36,554 nt of DNA, taken from assembly GCF_023278565.1 (NCBI RefSeq), contig NC_029213.1, positions 1-36,554 on the forward strand, given 5' to 3'. Positions 21,019-31,004 of this stretch are shown here, piece by piece. The notes beneath the pieces were generated by a model. It made no database searches and was not told where the DNA came from. It worked only from the letters and a program-made list of their open reading frames with translations. The translations under genes and the position numbers were made by a program. The stretch is from Colletotrichum lupini (Eukaryota; Ascomycota; Sordariomycetes; Glomerellales; Glomerellaceae). The number at the start of each line of letters is the position of its first letter. Position 1 is the stretch's first letter.

Positions 21019-22854
21019 CTACATGTTATCATAATAAATTTTATTTCCATTTTTCACAAAATGGTTCAGACTATGTCTTCATTTTTATTAGAGCGACTTA
21101 TAGCACGCGCTCCCAACCATAACTTATTTAGTCTACGTAATCGCTACGAAATATGCTTATTTACCACTTACTCAACCTTTTACTGCGAAAGATCCTACAC
21201 GACGTTTTGATGCAGATAATGAATACATTACATTTGGTTTATAATAACCTCTGTATGTTACTGTAGATAATTTTTTAAAAGAAGAATCTATATTTCTTAA
21301 TCCTCCTTTTCATTTAAATTTAAATACAGATCTATCTGCTCTATTACGTCTTGTTAATCTTCCTTTAACTTCTAATCTTACACCTCCTAAATTTTTATAT
21401 TTAATAGAATTAAATATTATATTAGAAATATTGCTATAGTATCTACTATGCTGTGAGTCGTTAACTGAAGTTTGTGCTGCTATAGTATTATAAGATTTGG
21501 CTTCCAATAATGAATTATAAGAACCTGAATTTATTAATTTAGAGTCCTTTAATATAGAAACTAAACTTAAATTAGGATAAGCATTTTGTAATAAAGAGAA
21601 ATCTTTAGATTTAACCATAATAGCTTTTTCCTGAATTCTATTAACTTGAGGTAATTTGGCTACTTTTAATAAACTATCCATTACTCTTATAACCTGAGAT
21701 TTAGGTTTTCTTAATTTTAAAGTTAAAGCTTGAGTAAAAATTTCAGGGTTAAAAGCCAAAGATTTCAAATTTATTATATTAAATTCGATATTTTTATTAA
21801 AAATTTTAGATAAAATACTACTTAATTTATGTAAGTAAATATTTTCAAATTTCAATTTATTTAAATAATAATTTAATTCGTATTTTCTTAATAAATCCAA
21901 TTTATCCGAATATGATTCTTTAAATTGGATGCTTAAATATAATCTTAAATATAAATTAAAACATTCTAAAGACTCTGTTAAAAATTTATATTTAGAAAAA
22001 AGAATTTGTTTTTGATCTTCGTTTTTAGAACCTAAGGCTACTAAAGTAATATTATTTGTATTAGCTTGTAACTCCTGGGCTCCTGAAGAGTTAGCACCAT
22101 GAATTATGTTTTTTAATTCATCTTTAAATAAAGTTAAGAATTCATCTTCACAATCATTTAAATGTTTAAAATATTCTTGATATACATTATTCTTCTCTGC
22201 ATTAATAGTGTATAAAGTTACTATAGCTTTAGAATTTGTATGTTTTGTTTCCATTTTACTTACATAGATTTTTTTTAATAATAAACTTCTTGTTTTAGGA
22301 GATATCAATCTTGATCCTTGAAATTTATTATCAAAATATAAATTAAAATAACTTTGTATTACTTTATTCGCATTTATATTATCTATAGGTAAGTTTTGCA
22401 TATTTTTTTTATAATATGAATAGATTGTATTTTTTCATTCTTTAGACACAGGAGGTAAGTATTTTACTCTACCTAAATCATTTAATTGAAGATTAAACGG
22501 TGTTAATTTAAACTTATTGTTTAAATTAGAACGAAAAATTTTAGCATTTGTATTTAGAGCTTTCGTTTTCATAAAATGAAATTTTCTTTCTTTTTATCTT
22601 TTTTTTATAAGTGTATGGTAATAAAAATGTTGGGTGTTAAAAAGGATTATTGTTAGCATAACTCACCTTATAGTCGTTGAACGATTTTATCTTATATAAT
22701 TATGCCAAGATAAATTTCGCTTCAAATCTACTTATATAAGTAATTCTTGAAATTAACCCAATATATTCTCAATAATTTTAACTTTTCTCTCTTTCGCCTC
22801 CGGCCTTACGGCCCTGGGGCTAGGTCGAGGGTTTAAAAATATTGAAGGACAAAC
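21019..22854 (-). other. Group I intron in rnl (site 2449) containing rps3
   Basis: Self-splicing intron of 1836 bases inserted after the exon end GGGAT and ending in G before AACAGG. The preceding exon base is T and the last intron base is G, as group I splicing requires. The R element TTCAACGACTATAAGGTGAG is at 22662-22681 and the S element AAGACATAGTCTGAAC at 21064-21079; their GACTAT/ATAGTC arms form P7. rps3 lies between them in the P8 loop. This site and cargo are known as a conserved feature of Pezizomycotina. Confidence 0.93.
21157..22572 (-). CDS. rps3: Ribosomal protein S3 (intron-encoded)
   Basis: Small-subunit ribosomal protein uS3 (fungal Var1/Rps3 type), 471 residues, assembled near the mRNA entry of the mitoribosome. 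The ATG at 22572 gives MKTKALNTNAKIFRSNLNNK. LGRVKYLPPVSKEWKNTIYS follows near residue 35. The C-terminal KH-like part has GGVRLEVKGRLTRRNRADRS and ends KGWVSGK before TAA. TGA codons (for example 21310-21312) are Trp. It is very AT-rich and Lys/Asn-rich, as usual for this gene, and it is the only gene inside the rnl intron. Confidence 0.95.
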
Positions 22855-25590
22855 ATCCCTAGCGTAGCTTTTCCAATAATCCAAGATCTTTCCTTTTTGC
22901 ATCTTGTGATCCTATGCCCTGCTTACGCAACTGTAAGATTTGTTGTTAATCAAACAGTATGGCACGAATTAGCCGTTGAGCTTTTCAAGTATTTATCATT
23001 ATTATTAAGAGCGGGGGGGGGTTCCCGACCAGTCACCTAATAACTCCAAAAACATTAGAATAGCGACGACGTCGCTATTCATAATATTTTTTTCTATACC
23101 GCTACTTTCACCATAGTGAAAATCGTACCTTAGATCCATCCGTATCTACAACAAGGGTAGATAAAGTGAATTTCATAAGATTAAATATAGTAAAACTACA
23201 TAAAACCACAAACAACGTTATAAATTTTATAACAAATAAATTTTAGACACTCCCTTTTACTCTTTAAGGGGTCTGTGCCCCACATAAACTGTCTCCTAAC
23301 AATATATTCCTTACCTAAGGCTACTTATATGTCAGACTAGGTTAATCTTTTCTTTCACTCCCGCCTAAATGACGAAGTCGCCATTCCAGCCAGGTGAATT
23401 TCCAAAATTAATTCTGAAGTATGACGTGAAAATAAAGGATTTTCATTTTTATTGAATCAATGTACCTTATAATCTGAAAATTAATTCATCATACCCTATA
23501 ATTAGTAACAGTAAAGCTGCATAGGGTCTTCTCGTCTAACTAGAGGTAAACTGTATCTGCACAGTTATTCCAATTTCACTGAGTCAATCATAGAGACAGC
23601 TGTTGTATCGTTACATCATTCATGCAAGACCGCATTTAACGGCCAAGGCATTTCGCTACCTTAGGACCCTCACGTTAAGGCCGCCATTAACCGGGGGTTC
23701 CTTCAACACCAAATTTATTGATCAATTTAGTTATATTCGTTAACCAGCCGGCATCGGGCAGACATCACACTCAATACTTCGATTTTTAATCTTTTAGCAA
23801 AGTGCTGTGTTTTAATTAAACAGTCGTACAACACTATTTTATGCTTCTTCCTTTTTACCCGATATTAATCAGGACTAATGAGCTCTCCTTATCCCGAAGT
23901 TACGGTAGTTAGTTTGCCGAGTTCCTTTATGATTGTTAGCTCATTTACGCCTTCGTATTCTCTACTAGCTTACTTGTTTTAGTTTCTAGGTACGGTTATT
24001 TTTTCATCTTCTCTTTCTATACTCATCTCTTTAGTTTATTGTATATACTTAACAAAATATATTACTATTTTTTCCAGCACACTTATCACTTGTAAGTGTT
24101 GTCATTTAGTAAAAAAGATTTTCTCATCGTTTAAACCTTTAGATTTATAACTTAGAGGCCGTTACTTTAAGGGGCATATTTTTCCATCCATAAGCTTTAG
24201 GCGGAGGATTTAGTACTTACTAAAATACCTAGTAACTCGAAGTAATCATCATAAAGAAGATTACTACTCTTTAAAGAAAGAGGCGACCCCTCCCAGAGGG
24301 AGGGAATCCCTATTTACCATAGTTATGATACGTAGAGATTTTACTAGGCTTTTTCGGTAAAATGTCCTTCTTATTCGTTACTCATGTCACCATTCTCACT
24401 TGAATTGTTTGTTATATATTTCTTCACAGAAGAAATATCCTAATTTAATTCAACGTTCTGCTACCCCACTAAATTACAATAATATATATATATAGTAAAA
24501 TATGGACAAGGTGTCGGTATATTGTTTAGATCCGTTAAATTTTCGATGCTTTTAAAACTTAACAAGCGCTCTGTTACGAGGTCTTCAAAATTTGGCTGCT
24601 TCTAAGCCCATCTCCTTGTCGACTTTAATAATAACCTTCTTAATTTCACTTAACTAATAATTTTGGAACCTTAACTCTTGTTCTGGGCTGTTTCCCTTTT
24701 GACATACAACCTTATCATTCTATGTCTGATAATTCAAGATCCATCTTTGCCATTCCGAGTCTACATACTCACCGATAAAATCTTCACGATCCCCCGATAT
24801 ATACAAATCAACATGTTGTTTTAGTTCGTGGCCGAACTAAAATTAGAACATCTTGTCTGAGATTAAATTCTGTACCTGCTAAGATGTTACTCAAATTGCC
24901 TACTGTTATAGGTTTCGCAGAAAACCAGCTATCCTAGTCAGTGTTGTCTTTCACTACCTACCATAATTCTTCGGATATCTTTACAACGATAACCCGTTCG
25001 GACTTTTATAATCCTGATTATGGTAAAATCACCAGGCTTCGGGTCTAACTTTAGACACTCTTCGTTATTTTAACGATTGGTTTACCTACGCTTTCACTCG
25101 CATCTAATGTTAACTTGGTGACCCATTATGCAAAAGGTACGTTCTCACTTTGGCTCGAACTGCTTATAAAACTACTAATTCTAATCATTATCTCACGATA
25201 CTATTCACTATCGCTTATGTATTATATTTAGCCTTTGAGGAAGGTTCCCCGGGCCCTTTCCCTTACAGGGATCAGACAATAAATTCAAACAGTTTCTAAA
25301 CCATTTTACTTATTATTAAATAGGCTCCTCTACTTTCACTCACGCTACTTATAGAATCTCTTTTGATTTCTTTTCCTGAAGTTACTAAGATATTTCAATT
25401 CACTTCGTTTATTAAAAAACTTCTCTTAGGGTTTATATTTAAAATAAGTTTTTAGGGCGAAAACCACTAAATTCCTAATTTGAGTAAATAAATCATACCC
25501 TTTAATACATAGCCAGATTTCCATAATAGTTTCTTTGTATACTTGTATATTTATATATAAATATATGTTCTATATCCATTACATTTCTAT
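22855..25590 (-). rRNA. rnl: Large subunit rRNA, 5' exon
   Basis: First exon, covering domains I to IV and most of V, starting just downstream of trnP. Conserved stretches are plain from about 25300 down to 23480 (for example the domain IV/V block at 23500-23700) and at the exon end, where GGAAAAGCTACGCTAGGGAT leads into the intron. A GC-rich hairpin at 23058-23080 and a run of nine G (plus strand, 23013-23021) interrupt a conserved part. The 5' end is estimated from the position of trnP. Confidence 0.9.
23058..23080. repeat. GC-rich hairpin inside rnl
   Basis: Perfect ten-base arms GAATAGCGAC and GTCGCTATTC around GAC. The GCGAC core is shared with 5367-5379 and 35906-35926. In rnl it may replace a variable expansion helix in domain V. 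Confidence 0.75.
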
Positions 25591-25601
25591 TGATTCCAAT
25601 T

Positions 25602-25674
25602 TCAGATTATTGCGGTTCGAACGCAACTATTCTCCTTCCCAAAAGGAGCGCCTAACCAACCCGGCCCTAATCTG
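25602..25674 (-). tRNA. trnP: tRNA-Pro(UGG)
   Basis: Perfect acceptor CAGATTA with TAATCTG, anticodon arm CTCCT-TTTGGGA-AGGAG with anticodon TGG, T-loop TTCGAAC. It marks the rnl 5' side. Confidence 0.95.
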
Positions 25675-25729
25675 TAAAAGGTAAATTTTTGCTTTTAGGC
25701 TGCAGCAAACTAGCTTCGCAGCAAAAAAC

Positions 25730-25813
25730 AGAGAATATGGGATTCGAACCCATGATGGGGCAATCCCATACCGGTACTCAAGGCCGACACTTTAAACCAC
25801 TCAGTCAATTCTC
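25730..25813 (-). tRNA. trnS: tRNA-Ser(UGA)
   Basis: Class II tRNA with a long variable arm. Acceptor GAGAATT with TATTCTC, anticodon loop CTTGAGT with anticodon TGA, T-arm ATGGG-TTCGAAT-CCCAT. Reads UCN. Confidence 0.9.
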
Positions 25814-25851
25814 TTTTTAGGGCAAATTACATTACTATCTTGCTCACTTTT

Positions 25852-25922
25852 TAATTCTTCCAAGAATCGAACTTGAATTTCATTCTTATCAAAAATGCAC
25901 TTTACCGTTAAGTTAAAGAATT
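25852..25922 (-). tRNA. trnI: tRNA-Ile(GAU)
   Basis: Perfect acceptor AATTCTT with AAGAATT, anticodon arm CATTT-TTGATAA-GAATG with anticodon GAT, T-loop TTCGATT. Confidence 0.93.
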
Positions 25923-25941
25923 TAGAAGATTTTAAAAATAC

Positions 25942-26010
25942 AAGAGTACTCAGACTCGAACTAAGAATTCGGAGGTTGAAGCTCCTTGTTTTGCCATTAA
26001 ACTATACTCT
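25942..26010 (-). tRNA. trnW: tRNA-Trp(UCA), decodes UGA
   Basis: Acceptor AGAGTAT with GTACTCT, anticodon arm GGAG-CTTCAAC-CTCC with anticodon TCA. It explains why TGA is a sense codon in every protein gene of this window. Confidence 0.94.
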
Positions 26011-26016
26011 TTTTTT

Positions 26017-26087
26017 TAAGGAATAAGTGACTCGAACACTTAACCTGCCGTGTGTAAAACGGTTGCTCTACCATTGAGCTAATCCCT
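26017..26087 (-). tRNA. trnV: tRNA-Val(UAC), overlapping the nad6 stop
   Basis: Acceptor AGGGATT with ATTCCTT (one mismatch), anticodon arm CCGT-TTTACAC-ACGG with anticodon TAC, T-arm AAGTG-TTCGAGT-CACTT. The nad6 stop TAG (26079-26081) lies inside its 5' end, so the nad6 mRNA and this tRNA compete for the same bases. Confidence 0.9.
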
Positions 26088-26762
26088 TTTTTTTTTTGGT
26101 TTTATTGTAATAACTATTGCACCTATCATAGCTAACAATAGAATAAAACTGGCTAGTATTAATCACATACTGTGACTTGTATATAGTATATTACCTATAC
26201 TAGATATATGGCTTGTTTCTATTAAATTTCCATCTCAACTACTACTTGTAGCAAAAAATAGATCAGAACTTTCTCCTCCTAAATTTGAGATTGTAGTATT
26301 ATTAAATAATTTTTCTCCGGGAGCATTGAATGATGTGTGGTATAATACATTATTTAATGAATTATTTGAATTATTTAAAATAGCTAAATCATATGGTAAG
26401 AATTGGAAAACTAAATAATTAAAAAATATTGTTATAAATAAAGCTAAAGGTATACTATTTTTAGTATTACTTTGTAATTCACTAACTCTAATATTAATTA
26501 GCATTAAAATGAATAAAAATAGTATAGATACAGCTCCTATATAAACAATTAAGTAAGATAAACCTATAAAATTTAAACCTAATAATATTAAATAAGAAGA
26601 TACACTCCCAAATAATCCTATTAAAAATAGAACAGAGACTATCGGATTTTTACTTACAATTGTTAAAATGGCACATAATATTGCAAATATAGAAACAATA
26701 TCTAAAGCTCCTGTTTTAAACCCACTAGTATATATTTCATCTACGATAAACAAATTTGACAT
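26079..26762 (-). CDS. nad6: NADH dehydrogenase subunit 6
   Basis: Complex I membrane subunit, 227 residues. I chose ATG 26762 (MSNLFIVDEIYTSGFKTGAL); a longer open frame to 26873 runs into a tRNA-Ser copy. The conserved SSYLILLGLNFIGLSYLIVY and YIGAVSILFLFILMLINIR segments are present near residue 70-105. TGA at 26235-26237 is Trp. The frame ends IKPKKKRD at TAG inside trnV, a nine-base overlap; a run of T (plus strand) just before it could allow slippage, so the exact end is a little uncertain. Confidence 0.93.
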
Positions 26763-26836
26763 ATTGCTCGGATAAATTTTACCCCTTATGGGGGAAGTGA
26801 TAAAACAGAGGTAAATCTTACAGATTTGGCCTGCTA

Positions 26837-26917
26837 CGGAAGAGAGACGAATCGAACGCCCAGGTGTTTTCACACAATATTTAGTAGATATCTTGTTCTG
26901 CCAGTAACGACTCTTCC
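26837..26917 (-). tRNA. tRNA-Ser-like gene with anticodon ACU
   Basis: Class II cloverleaf with perfect acceptor GGAAGAG/CTCTTCC, D-stem GTT/AAC, anticodon arm GATAT-CTACTAA-ATATT, variable hairpin GTGT-GAAA-ACAC, and a T-arm whose outer pair differs from the next copy. The loop gives anticodon ACU where its neighbour at 26923-27004 has GCU. A34 is rare in mitochondrial tRNAs. It may be a functional second AGY reader or a decaying duplicate. Confidence 0.6.
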
Positions 26918-26922
26918 TTTTT

Positions 26923-27004
26923 CGGAAAAGAGACGAATCGAACGCCTAAGTGTTTTCACACAATATTGAGCAAATATCCTACCCTACCAATGGCAAACTT
27001 TTCC
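26923..27004 (-). tRNA. trnS: tRNA-Ser(GCU)
   Basis: Perfect acceptor GGAAAAG with CTTTTCC, D-arm TGCC/GGTA, anticodon arm GATAT-TTGCTCA-ATATT with anticodon GCT, variable hairpin GTGT-GAAA-ACAC, T-arm AGGCG-TTCGATT-CGTCT. Reads AGY. The likely functional copy of three related sequences. Confidence 0.88.
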
Positions 27005-27037
27005 TTTAGGTTTAAAACCTGATATTAATCTAGTTAA

Positions 27038-27619
27038 TTACTTATTGTCAGAATAAGGTAAATAACGATTTTTACTCAAACCATTAAATAGATTTAAGGT
27101 TGATAGATATTTATAGTTAAAATTAGATAAGGCCATCATATAACAAGACAATCTAAGTTCTAGAGGGCTTATTATGTGAGCTTTTTGACTTCCGCCTCTA
27201 CCAATACTAACGTTATAACCTTCTATGTTAATTAAAATGTTCTTAACGTCTTTATAGTTACCATTCCTCAGTATATATAAAGAATTTTTATTGTATCCAA
27301 TAAATCCATTAGGATCTTTTAACATAGATTTAAATCTTTCTACACTCATTTCTACGTAGTTAACTTTAGCCGGAGTTTCGACTTCAGTATAGAAAGATTC
27401 ACTACTCATCGCAACATTAATAGAAAATATATGTAATCCATCTATATTCATAAAACTTAACATTTTAGATAGCTCATTTAAGTTAATACTAAGATTTTCT
27501 CTTAGTATTAATATTTTCCCTACCATTCTTGTTGTATTGTTTATAGAAGGACTTCCATTTATAGTTAAAACAAATAAAATGTCGTTTGGATTAAAACTTA
27601 TATTAACATGATTGTTCAT
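27038..27619 (-). CDS. Unknown protein, 193 residues
   Basis: No family recognised. It runs from ATG 27619 (MNNHVNISFNPNDILFVLTI) to TAA 27038. It is not clearly membrane-bound; it reads as a mixed alpha/beta soluble protein with VGKILILRENLSINLNELSK, then SLYILRNGNYKDVKNILINI and SIGRGGSQKAHIISPLELRL near residue 140-160. No Trp. It is the accessory ORF nearest nad6 and follows an interrupted tRNA-like element in transcription order. Confidence 0.65.
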   Translation of the reverse strand: MNNHVNISFNPNDILFVLTINGSPSINNTTRMVGKILILRENLSINLNELSKMLSFMNIDGLHIFSINVAMSSESFYTEVETPAKVNYVEMSVERFKSMLKDPNGFIGYNKNSLYILRNGNYKDVKNILINIEGYNVSIGRGGSQKAHIISPLELRLSCYMMALSNFNYKYLSTLNLFNGLSKNRYLPYSDNK

Positions 27620-27741
27620 GCTTCGGTTTGTTTAAATCCTCTCTGTTATTATTTAAGTTGTTTTTTATCATAGTTTTAATTTTTATTTAAAAAGAGACTT
27701 TATCTCTGAGCTTAATCTATAAAATACCCTCCAGTTTAGGG

Positions 27742-27847
27742 CAGAGAAACTAGGTTTCGACCCTAGAGCATAATACATATACACGACCATAAGCGATAGC
27801 TTACTGGTGCGGATAATATCATGTGTTACCTATTACACCATTTCTCT
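27742..27847 (-). pseudogene. tRNA-like gene with a hairpin inserted in its anticodon loop
   Basis: Perfect acceptor AGAGAAA with TTTCTCT, D-arm GTGT-AATAGGTA-ACAC, and T-arm CTAGG-GTCGAAA-CCTAG. The anticodon stem TGATA/TATTA is closed, but the loop is about 40 bases and holds the hairpin CCAGTAAGC-TATC-GCTTATGG, so no anticodon can be read. It lies between two unknown ORFs. It is probably a broken tRNA that may still be recognised by tRNA-end enzymes. Confidence 0.6.
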
Positions 27848-27899
27848 GTGTCATATAGATCACTAATGATTCCATCTCCTAAATTTCCAAAATTCAAGT

Positions 27900-28406
27900 T
27901 TAAACTTCCAAAGTTAGAACTTCATTTAATATATACTCAACATTAGCTATATGGAATTCATCCCTAGCTCTGTAGTAACGAATTAATTTAGGTACTATAT
28001 TAATTTCTAAAGAATCTTCAAAATTACTTCCAGGGTTTATTTCATTTAAATTTACTACATTATCTTTTACAAAATAGGAAGGAACATGTAGAGTTTTATT
28101 TGTGAATAGGTTGAAAAAATTACTAATAATATTATCAGTAGTGTCTGTTAAAATATCTTCAGTAACAACTATATCGTTAGCACAATCTTTGTAGTCCATA
28201 TAATTATTTATAAGTTCAACTAAATGAGTTATATAAGGTAAATCATATAAATAAAAAAAGATTAAAAATACACATGGAATAGCTAAAATGTAGACTATTT
28301 TATAATTAAGAATAAAATTAAAGATTCTTCATAGTGTAGCAAAGAAATTATTAAGTTCTGCGAATAAGTATATAAGTATTAAGAAATAATTTAAAAAGTT
28401 TTTCAT
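27900..28406 (-). CDS. Unknown small membrane protein, 168 residues
   Basis: No family recognised. ATG at 28406 (MKNFLNYFLILIYLFAELNN) to TAA 27900; a TGA at 28329-28331 is Trp. Residues 1-60 contain two hydrophobic segments, the second being YKIVYILAIPCVFLIFFYLY. The remainder is soluble and acidic (DYKDCANDIVVTEDIL) and ends VEYILNEVLTLEV. It follows the 270-residue ORF in transcription order with 36 bases between them. Confidence 0.6.
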
Positions 28407-28442
28407 AGTTTTTTTTTCTATAATAAAAAGAGTCTAATGCCT

Positions 28443-29255
28443 CTACATTTTTTTTAATTTACCGTTTTTTATATAAAGACCTTGTTTGTGTAAAGCTTTT
28501 AACTCAGCTCTACTATAATAACCCTGCCCTTTAACATAATTTTCTCCGAAAGTCATCTCCCTAATCTTTTGATTAGTTTCAATTTTATGTGAATGGGTGG
28601 TTTTCATTTTAGATAAATCTCTTTGAGCTCTATCGTAATTATTGTCGTAGTGTTTATTAATAGATTTACCTATATTTTTACACCTGTCTTTAATTACGGT
28701 ACTAAGCCCCTTATGTTCCTCATACTTAGGGTAATTTTTTCCTTCATTATTACCTCCAGTATGATAGCCATTAATCTCTATTTCAGATCTAGTAGGCTCT
28801 ATTATACCTACAGTGTAAGATCTATCATCTGAATGTATAGTTCCAAGTAGAGGTGAGTTTAAAGGGTAATGTGATGGATTAGGGATTCGCGGGGAATTTG
28901 TGTAGTTTAAATTAGCTTGTGTATTTTCTAATTCAACTCTATAACCTTGAGAAGTAGATATATAATTAGGATTATAAGCTTGATATCTAGGTTCTAAGGG
29001 TACACTTGACAATTCATGAATAGATCTACCATCTATTTCAGCTCTTCACCCTTGGCTAGTTTGTACATAATTAGGATCATAAGCTCTATAGACGGGTCTT
29101 CCATTATATTGAGAACTTTCACCTGGACCGTCGTAACACAGATATTCTACATTATTATAGCTATAGAAAGTGTACGCTAAATAAATAAATATATAAAATA
29201 AAATTCTATTTTCTAAAATTAGGATGTAACAAAAATAAATATAATTTAATACCAT
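28443..29255 (-). CDS. Unknown membrane-anchored protein, RAEL-tail family, 270 residues
   Basis: ATG at 29255 to TAA at 28443, with a TGA (29046-29048) read as Trp. Residues 1-35 form a hydrophobic anchor, followed by VEYLCYDGPGES. Two tandem units then resemble each other: AYDPNYVQTSQGW and AYNPNYISTSQGY. A polar middle part with basic residues follows, and the end is YSRAELKALHKQGLYIKNG. This C-terminal unit recurs in the ORFs at 29308-29820 and 31005-31460, as does the order anchor, Cys-Asp motif, linker, RAEL tail. Function unknown. Confidence 0.65.
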
Positions 29256-29307
29256 CTCTTTTTTTATTAAATAAAAAAGAAGCAGTTCTTCTAAAAAAAG
29301 GAATCTT

Positions 29308-29820
29308 TTAAATTTTTTGTATTATTCCATCGACTACTTTATAACCATTTTTTTCTAAACTTCTAATTTCAGCTCTTGTGAAATTAGTTCCTTTATTTAG
29401 ATTTTCACAATGAACTCTATCCATTTTATACTGATAATTATTTTTAATATAAGTAAAGGGATGGGAGTTAAAGTCTTGAAATTCTGATTTAAATGCGGAT
29501 TTGAAGTTATAATTTTCATTTCAAGAGCTTTTAAACTCTTGATATGGCTTATAATTTCGAGAGTTTTTAATAAACATACGCCAATATAATCAACTTTTTA
29601 TTTTGGAGCTTCTGTTTAAAGGCGGAACCGCCATAGTAGTATTGGTATTATCTACCTGGTTTACAGTGTAATCATCTATAAGTTTATCGGTTTCCGGTAA
29701 ACTGTCACACAATAAAGGTGAACCTAAATAAATATTGTATAAGTTATTAATAATTATAGTTAATAAATAAATATAAATACAATGTTTATACAAAAAACCT
29801 GAATTTCATAAATTGAACAT
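29308..29820 (-). CDS. Unknown membrane-anchored protein, RAEL-tail family, 170 residues
   Basis: ATG at 29820 (MFNLWNSGFLYKHCIYIYLL), TAA at 29308; several TGA codons are Trp. One membrane segment (residues about 10-32) is followed by SPLLCDSLPETDKL, then a polar linker with KSWLYWRMFIKNSRNYKPYQ, and the tail FTRAEIRSLEKNGYKVVDG. Same architecture as its upstream and downstream relatives. Function unknown. Confidence 0.6.
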
Positions 29821-29913
29821 CTTTTTATTATTGTAATTAAAAAGGAACTTGTTTCCTATATATTACATATAAATATAAATACATAATTACAATAACTGTT
29901 TTAGTAGTTATAA

Positions 29914-30237
29914 TTAATTAATTTCATTTATATACATGTATATATTATTAACTTCTAATGTATTAAAATATGTCTCATATATTTGTCCTAAATAAATATT
30001 GGAATTTACATCGGTATATGGGTATAAAAAAGGTAAATGTATTTTATATAAACCATTTGCAAACTCTAAAGAAAAAACTTGACAATCTTGTGCGTCATCT
30101 CATCTTTCTTTAGAAAAATCGCATAAAAAATCTAACATACAAGATGCAAATTCTTCCGGAGATTCGTAATCGTTTAAATTTATATAAACACAACTATCAT
30201 TAAACAAAATAAAGTCATTGTAATAAAATTTTTTCAT
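29914..30237 (-). CDS. Unknown acidic protein, 107 residues
   Basis: ATG at 30237 (MKKFYYNDFILFNDSCVYIN) to TAA 29914, with one TGA-encoded Trp (KERWDDAQDCQ). Acidic and rich in aromatic residues, no clear membrane segment. It lies between the 170-residue RAEL-tail ORF and a tRNA-like element. No family recognised; small size leaves some doubt that it is a gene. Confidence 0.5.
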
Positions 30238-30287
30238 ATTATAATGTATATGTAAGTATAAAAAGGAGCATATTTATTCCTATACCC

Positions 30288-30345
30288 GAAAAACGATTTG
30301 AACGTTATTAAATTTACATTTAACCATACCTATGTTCGGATTCTT
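30288..30345 (-). other. Mini tRNA-like element without D-arm
   Basis: About 58 bases with acceptor ATCCGAA paired to TTCGGGT and T-arm AACG-TTCAAAT-CGTT, close to trnL(UAA) in both. The middle holds one short stem and no D-arm. It lies between the 107-residue ORF and the first GIY-YIG gene. It is either a decayed trnL or a processing signal. Confidence 0.55.
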
Positions 30346-30349
30346 ATAT

Positions 30350-30964
30350 TTAATTTCTTGTTATTAAATGTTTTGTGGTTTCAAAAAACTGGTGTGTTCT
30401 TAAAGCCTGACCTAGCGTACTAGGGTGATAACCCAAAGATTTAGCAGCTTGTTTTATAGAAGAATAGACAATTATATCCCTTGTATATTTATTCTCAATT
30501 TTTAAAGAATAACCCAAAGAATTGGTTTTACCAAGTTTAGCCATTCTCATTAGGTTTTTAGTTGCAGCGCTATGCTTAAAACCTAAACTAGATCTAGCAT
30601 ATTTTAATATATTATACTCAGGCTTAAATAAATCAATATAATATTGTTCTTTATTAACAATATCTTGTTTATCACAATATTCTAAGATTTCTAGATAAAA
30701 ATCTGAATATTCGTAATTTAAAAATGCATAGTATATTAAACTATTACCTGCCAATAATTTGTTTTGCATATACTTTGTAGAATAATAATTCTTAAGTCTA
30801 TAACTTAAGTTAAAAGAGGCTCCTACATAACTTTTATTTGTTATTTTATTTATTCATCTGTAAACACCCGTTTTATTTTTATTATCTTTTAGTATAAGGA
30901 CTTTATCTCGAAGTAAAAAATTGTAAGTTTTAACCGGTAGTACTTCTAAACGATTTTTAATCAT
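30350..30964 (-). CDS. Free-standing GIY-YIG homing endonuclease
   Basis: 204 residues from ATG 30964 to TAA 30350. The catalytic module is intact: GVYRW at residues 33-37, YVG at 46-48, the conserved Arg at 56, and the metal-binding Glu in NKEQYYIDLFKPEYN. The C-terminal YSSIKQAAKSLGYHPSTLGQ resembles a NUMOD DNA-binding module. Such enzymes cut DNA to spread themselves or their host intron. No intron surrounds it, so it is a free-standing gene or the survivor of a lost intron. Confidence 0.85.
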
Positions 30965-31004
30965 ATATTAACAATTATTGGTATAAAAAGAAGGCAATTA
31001 ACTA

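Noticed and set aside
21310..22401. Reading the rnl intron ORF as a homing endonuclease
   Set aside because: No LAGLIDADG or GIY-YIG motif; the sequence and its N- and C-terminal extensions match fungal Rps3.
26763..26873. Upstream extension of nad6
   Set aside because: It runs into the tRNA-Ser copy at 26837-26917 and does not resemble Nad6; the ATG at 26762 gives the usual start.
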